From Terriglobia bacterium (GTDB lineage: Bacteria; Acidobacteriota; Terriglobia; Bryobacterales; Bryobacteraceae): a stretch of 64,000 nt of DNA. The notes below the pieces were generated by a model. It saw nothing but the letters and a program-made list of their open reading frames with translations. It was not told the DNA's origin and did no database searches. The stretch lies in NCBI GenBank assembly GCA_020073305.1, contig JAIQFK010000008.1, positions 186,001 to 250,000 of the forward strand, read 5' to 3'. The position numbers and the translations under genes were made by a program. Every line of letters begins with the position of its first letter. The stretch's first letter is position 1. Of this stretch, positions 43,143 through 52,168 are shown piece after piece.

Positions 43143-44381
43143 TCAACCCGACACGTTTTTCACCTTCAGCAGAAAACGAACGGTGATGTAACCCATCACC
43201 ACGATGGCCAGCGCCAAAGTCCCGTAGAGCAACTGCGGGTAACGCTCGCTCCACGGCTTCACCGCCGGCGGAGGCGGGCGATATCCGGGGTTGGCGGATG
43301 GCGCGAGCAGAGTCGCGTCAACTTCCGGTTGCGGCGCCTCGCGCGCCACAACTGCGGCGAAGTCGTATGACGACGCCTTCGCCTCAGGGTTTCCCGTGAA
43401 AAGAAAGAAGGGGCCGGTGCTAGCGGCGAGGGAAAACTTGAGCACGCGAATCGTGGCTTCCAACACAATGCTCGTGACCGGTACCGGCTTATCATCGCCG
43501 TTGAAAATGTGCAGCCGCAGATACCGGTCGTGGCGTTCGCTGAATGTCAAGCCGGGGGAGCTGTCGCTCGCCGTCTGGTAGATCGTGCCGCTGGCCACAA
43601 AACGCCAGTCCTTGGCGTCCGTGCTCGTCTCGAGTTCAACCGCCCGGAAGTAGTGCGGCGGGCCCGATTCCAGGCGGACGCGATCATACGGCACGCCAGA
43701 TTGCTTCAAATCCACCAGCAGGATGCTCGACTTCGTTTTCGAATCTTCGCTGCGCTCGGGAACTGCGGTGGCCATGACCTCGCGCTCCGCCGGATGCTCG
43801 TTGCGATATGCCGACCAGATCTGGCGGATCGCATCTGTCTTCATCCATCCCAACACGGTTACCCGCACATAGCGCATGGTGGAAACCGGGTAGTCCACGG
43901 TCAGCAACGCCATGTGCCGGTCGCCCTGCGAAAAGTCGAAGACGTAACCGTCGTCGCGTGCGATGGCCCAGGAACGTTCGTCATTACTGGTCTCGATGCG
44001 CACCTTCTGCCGGAAGTTGGTTTCTCCAGTTGAGATCCGAATCCGGCTGTGTTTGAGGCGGTGGCCGAGATCGAGCGTCAACTGAAGACCGCGGCCCGGA
44101 ACCCCGGACTGGTCGGTCACCGCGGGCTCGATCTCGCGGAATTCGACGGCGCCCCGGCGGACTTCGATCAGGTACGGAATTTCTTCGCCGCCGCGCACGA
44201 CACGCAGATCGGCCAGGCCGGCTTGAGAGCGCACGTAGATGTCACGAATCAGCTTGACGGAGGCTATGCCGGCGGAGCCGGGTGGAACCTGGATGGCGGC
44301 CTGAAACTGCCACCGCGCGGTGTCAAGCGCATGAATAGCGGGAGCAAGAAAAAGCAGGAGGCTAAGAAGCCGCTTGGTCAT
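43143..44381 (-). CDS. DUF3999-like exported/membrane protein
   Basis: A 412-residue protein with signal peptide (LLSLLLFLAPAIHA), a long beta-rich periplasmic part with discoidin-like segments (VRIETSNDERSWAIARDDG, VELETSTDAKDWRFVAS), a proline-rich stretch (YRPPPPAVKPW) and a C-terminal membrane helix (LLYGTLALAIVVMGYITV). It matches the DUF3999 family, whose genes typically accompany DUF2339 genes, as here; the two overlap by 20 nt. Their joint role is unknown; envelope polysaccharide handling has been suggested by domain form only. Confidence 0.82.
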   Translation of the reverse strand: MTKRLLSLLLFLAPAIHALDTARWQFQAAIQVPPGSAGIASVKLIRDIYVRSQAGLADLRVVRGGEEIPYLIEVRRGAVEFREIEPAVTDQSGVPGRGLQLTLDLGHRLKHSRIRISTGETNFRQKVRIETSNDERSWAIARDDGYVFDFSQGDRHMALLTVDYPVSTMRYVRVTVLGWMKTDAIRQIWSAYRNEHPAEREVMATAVPERSEDSKTKSSILLVDLKQSGVPYDRVRLESGPPHYFRAVELETSTDAKDWRFVASGTIYQTASDSSPGLTFSERHDRYLRLHIFNGDDKPVPVTSIVLEATIRVLKFSLAASTGPFFLFTGNPEAKASSYDFAAVVAREAPQPEVDATLLAPSANPGYRPPPPAVKPWSERYPQLLYGTLALAIVVMGYITVRFLLKVKNVSG

Positions 44382-46479
44382 CCTTCCACCAGGCCTCGAT
44401 TTTTTCCCGGTAGCGGGAATAGAGATAGGACGTGATGAGCAGCAGCGCGCCCAGCGCGGCGAACGCGGCGATGCGGTAGATACGGACTAGCAGCCAGACG
44501 TCGTACAGATACAGCTTCGCGACCACCAGCCCGATCAGTCCGAGGCCGAGGATGCGGTTGATCAAGGTGCGGGTCACGACGCCCGCCGCGATCAGCGCGA
44601 GAGCGTAGACGGCCAGCAGGATCGAAACGGAGGTGCTTTGAAGGTTGGCTACGTTTTGGGGCGCGGCCGTGCGCTCGGCCCAGCCCATTACCTCGAGCCC
44701 CAGCCCCCACAGGAGGACTATGTGCCCGGCGATGTAGGTCGCCAGCGCGCGGAGGCCGCTGCCGAGCCAGTATGCCGAACCCCAGAGCGCGGCTGCCGCG
44801 ATCATAAAGGTGAGGAACCGGCCGTTCCAGAGAGTCACGTACTGTGCGTCAAGGTAGATCCAGGAATCGATTGCCCATAGACGAACCAGCACGAGCGCGA
44901 AGACGCATAGCGCGGCGATGGTGAGCCGCCCGCTGCTTGCCCGCTTGCCAATCCAGGTGAGCGCCGCTGCTTCGACGGCCCAGCCGATCGTGATGCGATA
45001 ACCCGTGAACTGGATGGGAGCCGCCAAGGTGAGCAGCGTGAGCGCCACGCCCAGGGAGAGCAGCACGGGCCGCGAGTCGCGGGTCGCCGCCGGCAACTGC
45101 CGCCACATCTCGATGCCCATGGCGAGATACAAGCCGGCGAGCGCGACGGTAAACAGTCCCAGGTATGCGCGGTTATCGGTCACCAACAGGTTGTACGCGG
45201 CGGCAAAATATGCCACGGCATTGAGCGACAGGACAAGAAACTCCGGCGTGCGCAGCTCGGCTTTGCGCGCCAGCGCGCGCCACGGCGGCCACACAAAAAA
45301 GAACAGGAAGGCCACGGTGAGAAGGGGAAGGACCGTGCCGATGGGAACGGTTCCAAGGAACGAACGATACCAGACGGCGTACAGGGTCCAGTACGCGGCG
45401 AGAGCGACGGGTGCGAGCGCGGTGCGCTTCTGCAGATCCGCTGCAACCAACCCGGCGGCTGCAACTGCGGTTGTGGTCGCCAGGTACGGAAACGGCCTTG
45501 CATCCCAGATGCTCGCCAGTGCCGCCGTGACCAGCACCTGCGACGCGATTGCAATCGCGGGGTGGTTTGCCAATAGGAACAGTGCGTAGAAAAGAAGCGC
45601 AAACACGGCGGCCACGATCTGTTTTTCGGACGTAAAATGCGTGGCTCCCCAGGCGGAGTAGAGGACCACGGTAGCCGCGAAAGCCAGGAACTCGAACGCC
45701 CGCCATTTGCGCGCGCGCGCCAGCGCGAGAGCGCCCAAATCGAGCAGGAGAACATAGCTGAAGAAGATGACCGGCCGGTCCTCGCCTGTCGAGAGCAGTA
45801 CCGGCGTCAGATATCCGCCAATGAGCCCGAGGACCGCAATGGCGGGCGCCTCGTAGCGCAGCGCCAGAGCGCCTGAGAGCGCTGTCGTGAGAGTCATCAG
45901 GGCGAAGGGCGCGCTCTGCGGTAGCAGGTGATAGAAGGCGAAAGACGCGTAGAACGAAAGATACAGAATCGCGATGCCGAGCCCGGAGATGGCCTGCGCG
46001 TAGGTCTGGTGGCCACGGCGCCAGATGCGATCGCCGGCCGCAACGCAGGCAAGGCCCGCCAGGATGCCGAGGATGATGCGCCCGGTTTCGCCGATCCATT
46101 GATTGTCGATGGCGTACTTGAAAATGAACGCTACACAGAAGATCAGCGTGACTGCGCCGATGCGGCTGATCCAGGTAAGGCCGACCTGGGTTTCGAATTC
46201 CCGGGGACGGTCCGAAGCGGGCGCGTGCGGCTGAACGGGAGGTAGGGGAACGGGTTGCTCCGCCGCGGGCTGGGGCGGTGGTGGTCCGGCGGCTGTCTCG
46301 GTTGCCACGGGTGGCGGCGGTTCCGGCTGGCGCGGCGGCTCCGCCGGCAGGACCGTCTCCCCGATGCCCAGCGCCGTTTCGATGCGGGCCATGCGCCGCT
46401 CAGTCTGATCCTGGCGCTTGAGCAGACGCACAATCGCCTCGCTCAGCGCGTCCATGCGCTCTTGTTCTTCGGAGGGCAC
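44362..46479 (-). CDS. DUF2339 polytopic membrane protein
   Basis: A 705-residue protein. The N terminus (1-110) is a coiled coil (EQERMDALSEAIVRLLKRQDQ) plus a proline-rich linker; the rest holds some twenty hydrophobic helices starting at GLTWISRIGAVTLIFCVAF and ending GALLLITSYLYSRYREK. This is the usual DUF2339 layout. It heads a two-gene unit with the DUF3999 gene. The GTG at 46479 is used; an ATG at 46455 is an alternative. Function is unknown; many long uncharacterised membrane transport or polymerase-like proteins share this build. Confidence 0.85.
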   Translation of the reverse strand: MPSEEQERMDALSEAIVRLLKRQDQTERRMARIETALGIGETVLPAEPPRQPEPPPPVATETAAGPPPPQPAAEQPVPLPPVQPHAPASDRPREFETQVGLTWISRIGAVTLIFCVAFIFKYAIDNQWIGETGRIILGILAGLACVAAGDRIWRRGHQTYAQAISGLGIAILYLSFYASFAFYHLLPQSAPFALMTLTTALSGALALRYEAPAIAVLGLIGGYLTPVLLSTGEDRPVIFFSYVLLLDLGALALARARKWRAFEFLAFAATVVLYSAWGATHFTSEKQIVAAVFALLFYALFLLANHPAIAIASQVLVTAALASIWDARPFPYLATTTAVAAAGLVAADLQKRTALAPVALAAYWTLYAVWYRSFLGTVPIGTVLPLLTVAFLFFFVWPPWRALARKAELRTPEFLVLSLNAVAYFAAAYNLLVTDNRAYLGLFTVALAGLYLAMGIEMWRQLPAATRDSRPVLLSLGVALTLLTLAAPIQFTGYRITIGWAVEAAALTWIGKRASSGRLTIAALCVFALVLVRLWAIDSWIYLDAQYVTLWNGRFLTFMIAAAALWGSAYWLGSGLRALATYIAGHIVLLWGLGLEVMGWAERTAAPQNVANLQSTSVSILLAVYALALIAAGVVTRTLINRILGLGLIGLVVAKLYLYDVWLLVRIYRIAAFAALGALLLITSYLYSRYREKIEAWWKDDQAAS

Positions 46480-46630
46480 TATCCAGGGAAGAGTATCACG
46501 AAGCGATCAGGGCCAGCGCCGCGGATTGCGACGCTCGATCGAACGTAAATCGGATATGAGACGAGGAACCCAGGTAGCGGCGAGCGCCAGCCCATGCGAG
46601 AGAGGCACCCGCCGACACGAACCGCTGGCG

Positions 46631-47113
46631 TTACTGCCCGGCGCCGCCGGCGCGCTCATGGCGACCCATGAACATGCTGCGGGCGTGATCGGCCATTTGA
46701 TCGGCCTGGGTCCGCTGGTCCGGCGTCAACAGAGCGTAGAATTTGGCGAACGCCTTGGTGCGAATGGCCGCCATTTGACCGGCAAGATTCCCGACATTCG
46801 CGGAAAGCTGATCGATATCCGCGTCGGACTTGCCGGCCTTGGCCGCGTCCCGCAGGGCATGCCGGCTCTGCAAGAGCTGTTGGGCCAGAGGCCGCGAGGA
46901 TGTGCGCGCCGCTTGCCAAATGGAGCGCGCCTGCTGCGTCTGATCCTCCGTTAGATTCAGTTTCGTGGCCATCCTTTCGAACATCTGCCCCCGGTTCCAC
47001 TGGCGGTGCTGCGCGGGCGGTTGCGGCGGGTTCGACGGGGCCGGGCTCTGCGCGAACATCATTCCGGACGCGAGCGCGGCCATCGTTGCAAAACGAGTCA
47101 TTGTGTTTTTCAT
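46631..47113 (-). CDS. Spy/CpxP-like periplasmic LTxxQ protein
   Basis: A 160-residue exported protein (leader MTRFATMAALASGMMFAQ) with two LTxxQ-type motifs, LNLTEDQTQQ (about 53) and LLTPDQRTQ (about 127), in an all-helical, Gln/Arg-rich body. This is the pattern of CpxP and Spy, periplasmic chaperones or stress sensors. It is divergent from a CpxR/CpxA-like pair, and the shared 118-nt region carries a CpxR-type box, matching the cpxP-cpxRA arrangement of enterobacteria. It probably damps the kinase or protects envelope proteins; that is inferred. Confidence 0.85.
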   Translation of the reverse strand: MKNTMTRFATMAALASGMMFAQSPAPSNPPQPPAQHRQWNRGQMFERMATKLNLTEDQTQQARSIWQAARTSSRPLAQQLLQSRHALRDAAKAGKSDADIDQLSANVGNLAGQMAAIRTKAFAKFYALLTPDQRTQADQMADHARSMFMGRHERAGGAGQ

Positions 47114-47138
47114 TTGGGGTTCAATCCCTCCTGAATAG

Positions 47139-47191
47139 GTAAACGCACTGCGCGGGCCAGGGTTCTGGGCAACCCTGTAAATGAATGTAAA
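47139..47191. promoter_or_regulatory. CpxR-type box between the Spy-like gene and cpxRA
   Basis: GTAAA-TGAAT-GTAAA at 47177-47191 is an exact match to the CpxR consensus GTAAA-N5-GTAAA known from enterobacteria. A further half site GTAAA lies at 47139-47143. They sit between the divergent Spy/CpxP-like gene and the cpxR-like gene, so one site could serve both. The ATG of the longest cpxR frame (47181) falls inside the box, which argues for the downstream GTG as start. Confidence 0.65.
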
Positions 47192-47231
47192 GCGCGCTTT
47201 CCGGGCGCCTGCCGCGTGCTACATTTTAGCC

Positions 47232-47927
47232 GTGCGGATCTTGTTGATTGATGACGATGCCGAGCTCTGTACGCTCCTGGACGAACTGTTATCGCGGGAA
47301 GGCTTTTCGACGGAGTGCCAGCACGACGGCAAACGCGGCCTCGATCGCGCTCTCGACGGCACATTCGATCTGGTGATCCTGGACGTGATGCTGCCCGGTC
47401 TCGACGGATTTGAAATCCTGCGCCGCCTGCGCGCGGAAAGCCGCGTCCCCGTGCTCATGCTCACCGCGCGCGGTGAAGATCTGGATCGCATTGCGGGCCT
47501 GGAGATGGGAGCGGACGACTATCTGGCGAAGCCGTTCAACACCCGCGAACTGGTGGCCCGCATTCGGGCGATTCTGCGGCGGCTGGAGCGGCCTCCGTCG
47601 CAAGAAGGTCCGCTCGAAGTCAATGGCGTGCGTATCGATCCGGGGACTAGAGAAGCGTGGGTCAACGGCAGAAGAGTCGAGCTGACCACTTTCGAGTTCG
47701 ATATTCTCGAGCTGCTGATGCGCTCCGCGGGCAAGGTGATTTCGCGCGACGACCTGATGGAGCACCTCTACAACCGCAAAGCGACGGCGTTTGACCGCTC
47801 GGCCGACATGCACGTCAGCCATTTGCGCAAGAAGCTGGAAACCGGCCAGCCCCGGATCAAGACGATCCGAGGCGTGGGATACCAGTTCTGCCGCACGTCA
47901 GACGAACTGTCGGAAGGGACGACGTGA
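47232..47927 (+). CDS. cpxR: CpxR-like OmpR-family response regulator
   Basis: A 231-residue regulator from the GTG at 47232. The receiver has Asp7-9, phospho-acceptor Asp51 (VILDVMLPG) and Lys in LAKPFNTREL; the C-terminal winged helix contains FDRSADMHVSHLRKKL and IRGVGYQF. The stretches LTARGEDLDR and KPFNTRELVARIRAILRR are nearly those of enterobacterial CpxR, closer than to OmpR or PhoP. It should bind the box at 47177 and control the divergent Spy-like gene and itself. It overlaps the kinase gene by 4 nt. Confidence 0.9.
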   Translation: MRILLIDDDAELCTLLDELLSREGFSTECQHDGKRGLDRALDGTFDLVILDVMLPGLDGFEILRRLRAESRVPVLMLTARGEDLDRIAGLEMGADDYLAKPFNTRELVARIRAILRRLERPPSQEGPLEVNGVRIDPGTREAWVNGRRVELTTFEFDILELLMRSAGKVISRDDLMEHLYNRKATAFDRSADMHVSHLRKKLETGQPRIKTIRGVGYQFCRTSDELSEGTT

Positions 47928-49219
47928 GGTCGCTGTTCGCGAAAATCCTGCTGTGGTTCCTCGCGACGGTGATGGTTGCGTTCATGGGCTTCAGCGTGAT
48001 CGCTGTCAGGCACTATAACGACCCTATGCGGCAGCCGCCCATGGCCCGCGCCATTCGGTTCCAGGCGCGCGAAGCCGTGGAGGCGTACGAGACCGGGGGA
48101 GTGGCCGCGCTTCGCTGGGATCTCGCGCGTGTACAGGAAATTTTCCAGTCCGAGGCGATGCTGGCCGACGCCAAGGGCCGTGATCTTGTGACCGGTGAGG
48201 ATCGCTCGGAGCTGATCGCAGCCGGCCGTGTGCGGCCATTTTGGCCCCACAATCGCGCGGTGGTGGCGCGCAAGACAGAAAACGGGCGGTATTGGTTCAT
48301 CCTCACGATCCCGGGGGAGGCCCTGACGCAAGGGAGTTTTCCCGCAGGGCAAGTATACGTGCTGGGTGGGGTGGTGTTGCTCTACTACCTGCTTGCCCGG
48401 TACCTGACGCGGCCGCTGCGTAAGCTGCAGACCGCGCTCGAGCGATTCGGGCAGGGAGATTTATCAGCGCGCGCGGGATCGACGCGGCGCGACGAGTTGG
48501 GCCACCTCGCCCGCACCTTCGACCAGATGGCCGAGCGTATTCAAAAGCTGGTGGCCTCCGAGCGCCGGCTCCTGTTGGATATTTCACACGAGCTGCGTTC
48601 GCCTCTGGCGCGGCTGAACGTCGCCACCGAGCTGGCACGCTCCGGCGAGAATCGCGATGCGGCGCTCGATCGCATTCAAAAGGAATCCGACCGGCTGAAC
48701 GCGCTGGTGGGCGAACTGCTGCAGGCCACGCGTATTGAGGTGGACCCACAGGCTCTCCGCGCGCAACCCGTGCGTCTGGACGATTTGCTGGCCGCGGTAG
48801 TCAGTGACTGTTCGATCGAGGCCGCGGTCCGCGGTTCATCGCTCAAATTGGATGCGCCGGGCCCGGTGACGGTGTCCGGCGATGCGGAGCTGCTGCGGCG
48901 AGCTGCTGAGAACGTGATTCGCAATGCCATTCGTTATGCGCCGCGCGAAACGGCGGTTGAGGTGCATCTGGTGCCCGGTGGCGCGGTAGCGCGAATTCAG
49001 GTGCGCGACTACGGACCGGGTGTGCCTGAAGAGGCGCTCAGCCGGATCTTCGATCCGTTTTATCGCGTCGAAGGGGATCGCAACCGCGATAGCGGTGGAG
49101 TGGGGCTGGGACTGGCCATTGCACGGCGCGCCGTGGATCTGCATAAGGGGAAGATGCACGCCCGCAACATGCATCCGGGTCTGCTCGTGGAGATGGAGTT
49201 CCCGGCGGGCGCCCAATAA
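47924..49219 (+). CDS. cpxA: CpxA-like envelope-stress sensor histidine kinase
   Basis: A 431-residue membrane kinase. TM1 is at about 7-27 (ILLWFLATVMVAFMGFSVIAV), the periplasmic sensor spans about 28-142, TM2 is at about 144-160, then HAMP, and the dimerisation domain with His222 in DISHELRSPLARL. The ATPase lobe has N (ENVIRNAIRYAP), G1 (DYGPGVPEE) and G2 (GGVGLGLAIARRAVDLHKG) boxes. The GTG start overlaps cpxR (GTGA). The CpxA-like H box and the neighbouring LTxxQ protein point to envelope-stress sensing. Confidence 0.92.
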   Translation: MRSLFAKILLWFLATVMVAFMGFSVIAVRHYNDPMRQPPMARAIRFQAREAVEAYETGGVAALRWDLARVQEIFQSEAMLADAKGRDLVTGEDRSELIAAGRVRPFWPHNRAVVARKTENGRYWFILTIPGEALTQGSFPAGQVYVLGGVVLLYYLLARYLTRPLRKLQTALERFGQGDLSARAGSTRRDELGHLARTFDQMAERIQKLVASERRLLLDISHELRSPLARLNVATELARSGENRDAALDRIQKESDRLNALVGELLQATRIEVDPQALRAQPVRLDDLLAAVVSDCSIEAAVRGSSLKLDAPGPVTVSGDAELLRRAAENVIRNAIRYAPRETAVEVHLVPGGAVARIQVRDYGPGVPEEALSRIFDPFYRVEGDRNRDSGGVGLGLAIARRAVDLHKGKMHARNMHPGLLVEMEFPAGAQ

Positions 49220-49232
49220 CTGTTCCGGCCGG

Positions 49233-50036
49233 TCACTTCACTTTTTTTAGAATCTTCATGTTGGCCGGCAGCGTGAACAAGTTGTCGGTCAGGCCCTTGT
49301 TGACCACCACCGAGTCCGCGTACATCTGGTAGATCTTTTCTCCGTCGCGCTCGCGTTGAATATCATAAGGCCACATCACTCCGCCGCCCACGTCGCGATA
49401 TTTCGTGAAACGGGTAACTTCCTCCACGCGCTCATTGCTCTGCAAGTCGCGGCGGTAGGTGACCTGTTTGAGCGGCAGGTGAGTAACCCGGCTGAAGTAG
49501 ACCGTTACCACGCGGTTGGCGGAGTCGGTGATATCCACGATGTCGACCGATAAGTTTTCCACCACATCGGCGCCGCGCGATTCGAAGATCAGACCCGGCT
49601 CGCCGAGGCGCATGCGGAGAATGTAGAGAACGTTGCGAAGCGTGCTCTCTTTGAATCGCTCCATCCGCTCGTCTGCCAGCGGCCGAGCTCCGCGAAACGA
49701 GATATCGTACCCCTCGCCGTCCGCCAGGATGACAGCGCTCTGTTCTTTTTTCCCGAATGCCTGGCGCTCACGGACGCCTAGAAAATCGGGCACCGGCGGC
49801 TCGGGCCGGTTCAGGTACCGTGTGTAGATCTTGGCCAGGGACAGGCCGTTCAATTGCTCGCGATAGAAGGAGTAAGCGCGCCCGCTCTCGATGCGATCCT
49901 GCATCTGGAGAAAGCTCTCTCCGCCGAGCGCCTGCACGGCCTCGTCCGCCACGCGCTTGCCGCGCTCGAAATTCGTTTCAGCGCCGGCAGGAAAAACGGC
50001 GATAACGATCGCCAGCAGGAGTCCGCCCGATTTCAT
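49233..50036 (-). CDS. Exported LolA-like (outer-membrane lipoprotein-sorting fold) protein
   Basis: A 267-residue exported protein (leader MKSGGLLLAIVIAVFPAGA). It opens with FERGKRVADEAVQALGG and has long amphipathic strands (AVILADGEGYDISF, RVVTVYFSRVTHLPLKQVTYRR), as in LolA/LolB-fold proteins. The C-terminal part of the adjacent M16 protein (50033) shares the RGKxxxxxxQxxGG opening and the VxLxID...LPxKxxY pattern, so this looks like a free-standing paralogue of that domain. It overlaps the M16 gene by 4 nt. It could carry lipids or lipoproteins in the periplasm; not shown. Confidence 0.65.
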   Translation of the reverse strand: MKSGGLLLAIVIAVFPAGAETNFERGKRVADEAVQALGGESFLQMQDRIESGRAYSFYREQLNGLSLAKIYTRYLNRPEPPVPDFLGVRERQAFGKKEQSAVILADGEGYDISFRGARPLADERMERFKESTLRNVLYILRMRLGEPGLIFESRGADVVENLSVDIVDITDSANRVVTVYFSRVTHLPLKQVTYRRDLQSNERVEEVTRFTKYRDVGGGVMWPYDIQRERDGEKIYQMYADSVVVNKGLTDNLFTLPANMKILKKVK

Positions 50037-52168
50037 GGTTTCTTGCTGAGATCCTCAGATTTGAGGCCGGAATTGAGTTTGTATTCCTCGACGGTCAGCT
50101 CGGCAAACTTCTTCCCGTTCTGGTTCACGGTGATCCTCTTCGGCGCTTTGATTCCGCCGGCCTGGTCGAAATCGTCGAAGATCTCTTCCATGGGGCCCGG
50201 CGGACCCATGGGCTGCTCCGTGGAATACACTTCTTTCACTGGAAGACCCGTCTTCTCGTCGATGAACAGCTTCACGGAATTCCCGGATTGATCGCTGATT
50301 TCGATGACGCCTTCTTCGGGAGAAGTCACGGTCCGGTCCGCCTCGCGGTCGCTCAGCAGCAGGCGAAAGTAATGGCGGAACAATTCCTCCCGCACCTGTT
50401 TCAACTGGGCCCCGGGAAGCGGACGCACGCCCTGCGGCGTGGACATCCATCCGCTCTTGCCATCCGAATAAACGACGACCTTGCCGAAGGGGAGTTGGCT
50501 CTCCTGGCGAAAAAAATCGGGCGCGACCCATAAATTGGTCTGCTTCACTTTCATTCCAGCGGGCATGGTGGACATGCTCAACTCGACGGTTTCGGTGACA
50601 TCCTGAATCGCGGCGAGCTTGTCGGCCCCGCCCACCGACTGCTGTACCCGCTCTAACAGCTTCTTGCCGCGCTCCGCGCTTGCGGCGTCCGTCTTCGAGG
50701 CTTCCACCTTGGGCGCACCGGGCGGCCCGGGAATCGTCAAATCAATAGACGCGACCGGCAGCCCGAGGGTTGCCAGGGGCTTGCCGAATTCCTGCGGATT
50801 TCCCACCGCCACGATAGTCAGGTTCTTGGGCTGGATGCGTTCGCGGGCTACGCGCAGCACATCGGCTCGCGTTACCGCCTGGATGGCGCGCTGGTACTGG
50901 TGGATGAAGTCGCGAGGATAGCCGTAGTAGTCGTACCGCAGCATGCGGTTCAATGTCTTGGACGGAGTATCGAAGGCGAATACGAAACTGTTGGCCACCG
51001 TCTGCTTGGCGCTTTCCAACTCCTCGGCGGTCACCTCAGTGGTGCGGATCTTCTCGACTTCCTCTTCGATCACCTTGATCGTGTCGGCAGTGCTGGCGGA
51101 CTTGGTGCTACTGGAGATCTCGAACAGCCCCGGATGGTCGTAATTCGCTCCCCAGAATGCCGAGATCTCGTATGCGTATCCGAGCTTGGTGCGCACCCGC
51201 TGGAGCAGCCGGCTGTGGAACCCGCCGCCCAGAATGTCGGACATGACCTCCAGCGCCGGATAGTCTTTATCGCGAAATTCGCCACCCAGATGTCCGATAG
51301 TCAGGAACGTCTGCGTAACGTCTGTCTTGGTGGCGAGAAAGACGCCAGGCTCAGCCTTGTTTCTTACGGATGGAAACGCCGGAACGGAGGGTTGCTGGAC
51401 CGTCCAGTCCGCGAATCGTTTTTCGAGGCGGGCTTTCATGTCGGCAGCCGAGAAGTCGCCGATCACCGCCAGCATCACGTTGGCCGGAAAAAAGTAGCGC
51501 TGGTAAAACTGTACGAGCTCGTCGCGAGACATGCGGTCGATGGTGGCGTATTCTTCGCGCCAGCCGTAGGGGGTGTCCTTGCCGTAAACGGCATCACTGA
51601 ACTCGCGTTCCACAATGCCGTGGGGATCATCGTTACGCCGCGAGATCCCGCTGCGCGTTTCCGTCTTGGCCAGATCGACCTTGTCCTGCCGGAAGCCGGG
51701 CGCCGTCAGAATATCGTGAAAGACGCCGAGCACCTCGTCGGTGTTTTCTTTCAGGCAGGAGAACGACGCTTGCCCGAAGCTCTCATCGATCGAGCTTTCC
51801 ACGGAGGCCGCGATATTCTCCAACTGCTCGTCGATCTGATCGCCGGTTTTGTCTTTCGTGCCACCGCTGCGCATCACCGTGCCGGTTATGCCGGCGAGCC
51901 CCACCTTGTCCGGAGGATCGAACAGGTTGCCCGTGCGCACCAGCGCGGAGCCGCGCACCAGCGGCAGCTCGTGATTCTCCAGCAGGTAGACTTTCATCCC
52001 GTTGGGTAGCGTGAACGTCGCCACATCGGGAATCTTGATGGGCTTGAGCGCCGGATATTTCAGCTCTTTGTAGGAGGGAATGATGGCCGCGGCCGCCTTG
52101 GGTGTGGCCGCCGGCTGAGCCACCGCGGTAGCCGCCACGAGCAGCGTGAGGGCGACGATGCATTTCAT
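50033..52168 (-). CDS. Non-catalytic M16 peptidase subunit fused to a LolA-like domain
   Basis: A 711-residue exported protein (leader LTLLVAATAVAQPA). Residues 45-480 form an M16B peptidase repeat pair: LPNGMKVYLLENHELPLVRGSAL and QASFSCLKENTDEVLGVFHDIL. The zinc motif HxxEH is replaced (GLAGITGTVMRSGG), so it cannot be the active subunit. From about residue 500 a LolA-like domain follows (ERGKKLLERVQQSVGGADK to TVEEYKLNSGLK). It is translated right after the active M16 partner (4-nt overlap), giving the usual active/inactive pair. The fused domain is the novel part. Confidence 0.85.
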   Translation of the reverse strand: MKCIVALTLLVAATAVAQPAATPKAAAAIIPSYKELKYPALKPIKIPDVATFTLPNGMKVYLLENHELPLVRGSALVRTGNLFDPPDKVGLAGITGTVMRSGGTKDKTGDQIDEQLENIAASVESSIDESFGQASFSCLKENTDEVLGVFHDILTAPGFRQDKVDLAKTETRSGISRRNDDPHGIVEREFSDAVYGKDTPYGWREEYATIDRMSRDELVQFYQRYFFPANVMLAVIGDFSAADMKARLEKRFADWTVQQPSVPAFPSVRNKAEPGVFLATKTDVTQTFLTIGHLGGEFRDKDYPALEVMSDILGGGFHSRLLQRVRTKLGYAYEISAFWGANYDHPGLFEISSSTKSASTADTIKVIEEEVEKIRTTEVTAEELESAKQTVANSFVFAFDTPSKTLNRMLRYDYYGYPRDFIHQYQRAIQAVTRADVLRVARERIQPKNLTIVAVGNPQEFGKPLATLGLPVASIDLTIPGPPGAPKVEASKTDAASAERGKKLLERVQQSVGGADKLAAIQDVTETVELSMSTMPAGMKVKQTNLWVAPDFFRQESQLPFGKVVVYSDGKSGWMSTPQGVRPLPGAQLKQVREELFRHYFRLLLSDREADRTVTSPEEGVIEISDQSGNSVKLFIDEKTGLPVKEVYSTEQPMGPPGPMEEIFDDFDQAGGIKAPKRITVNQNGKKFAELTVEEYKLNSGLKSEDLSKKP

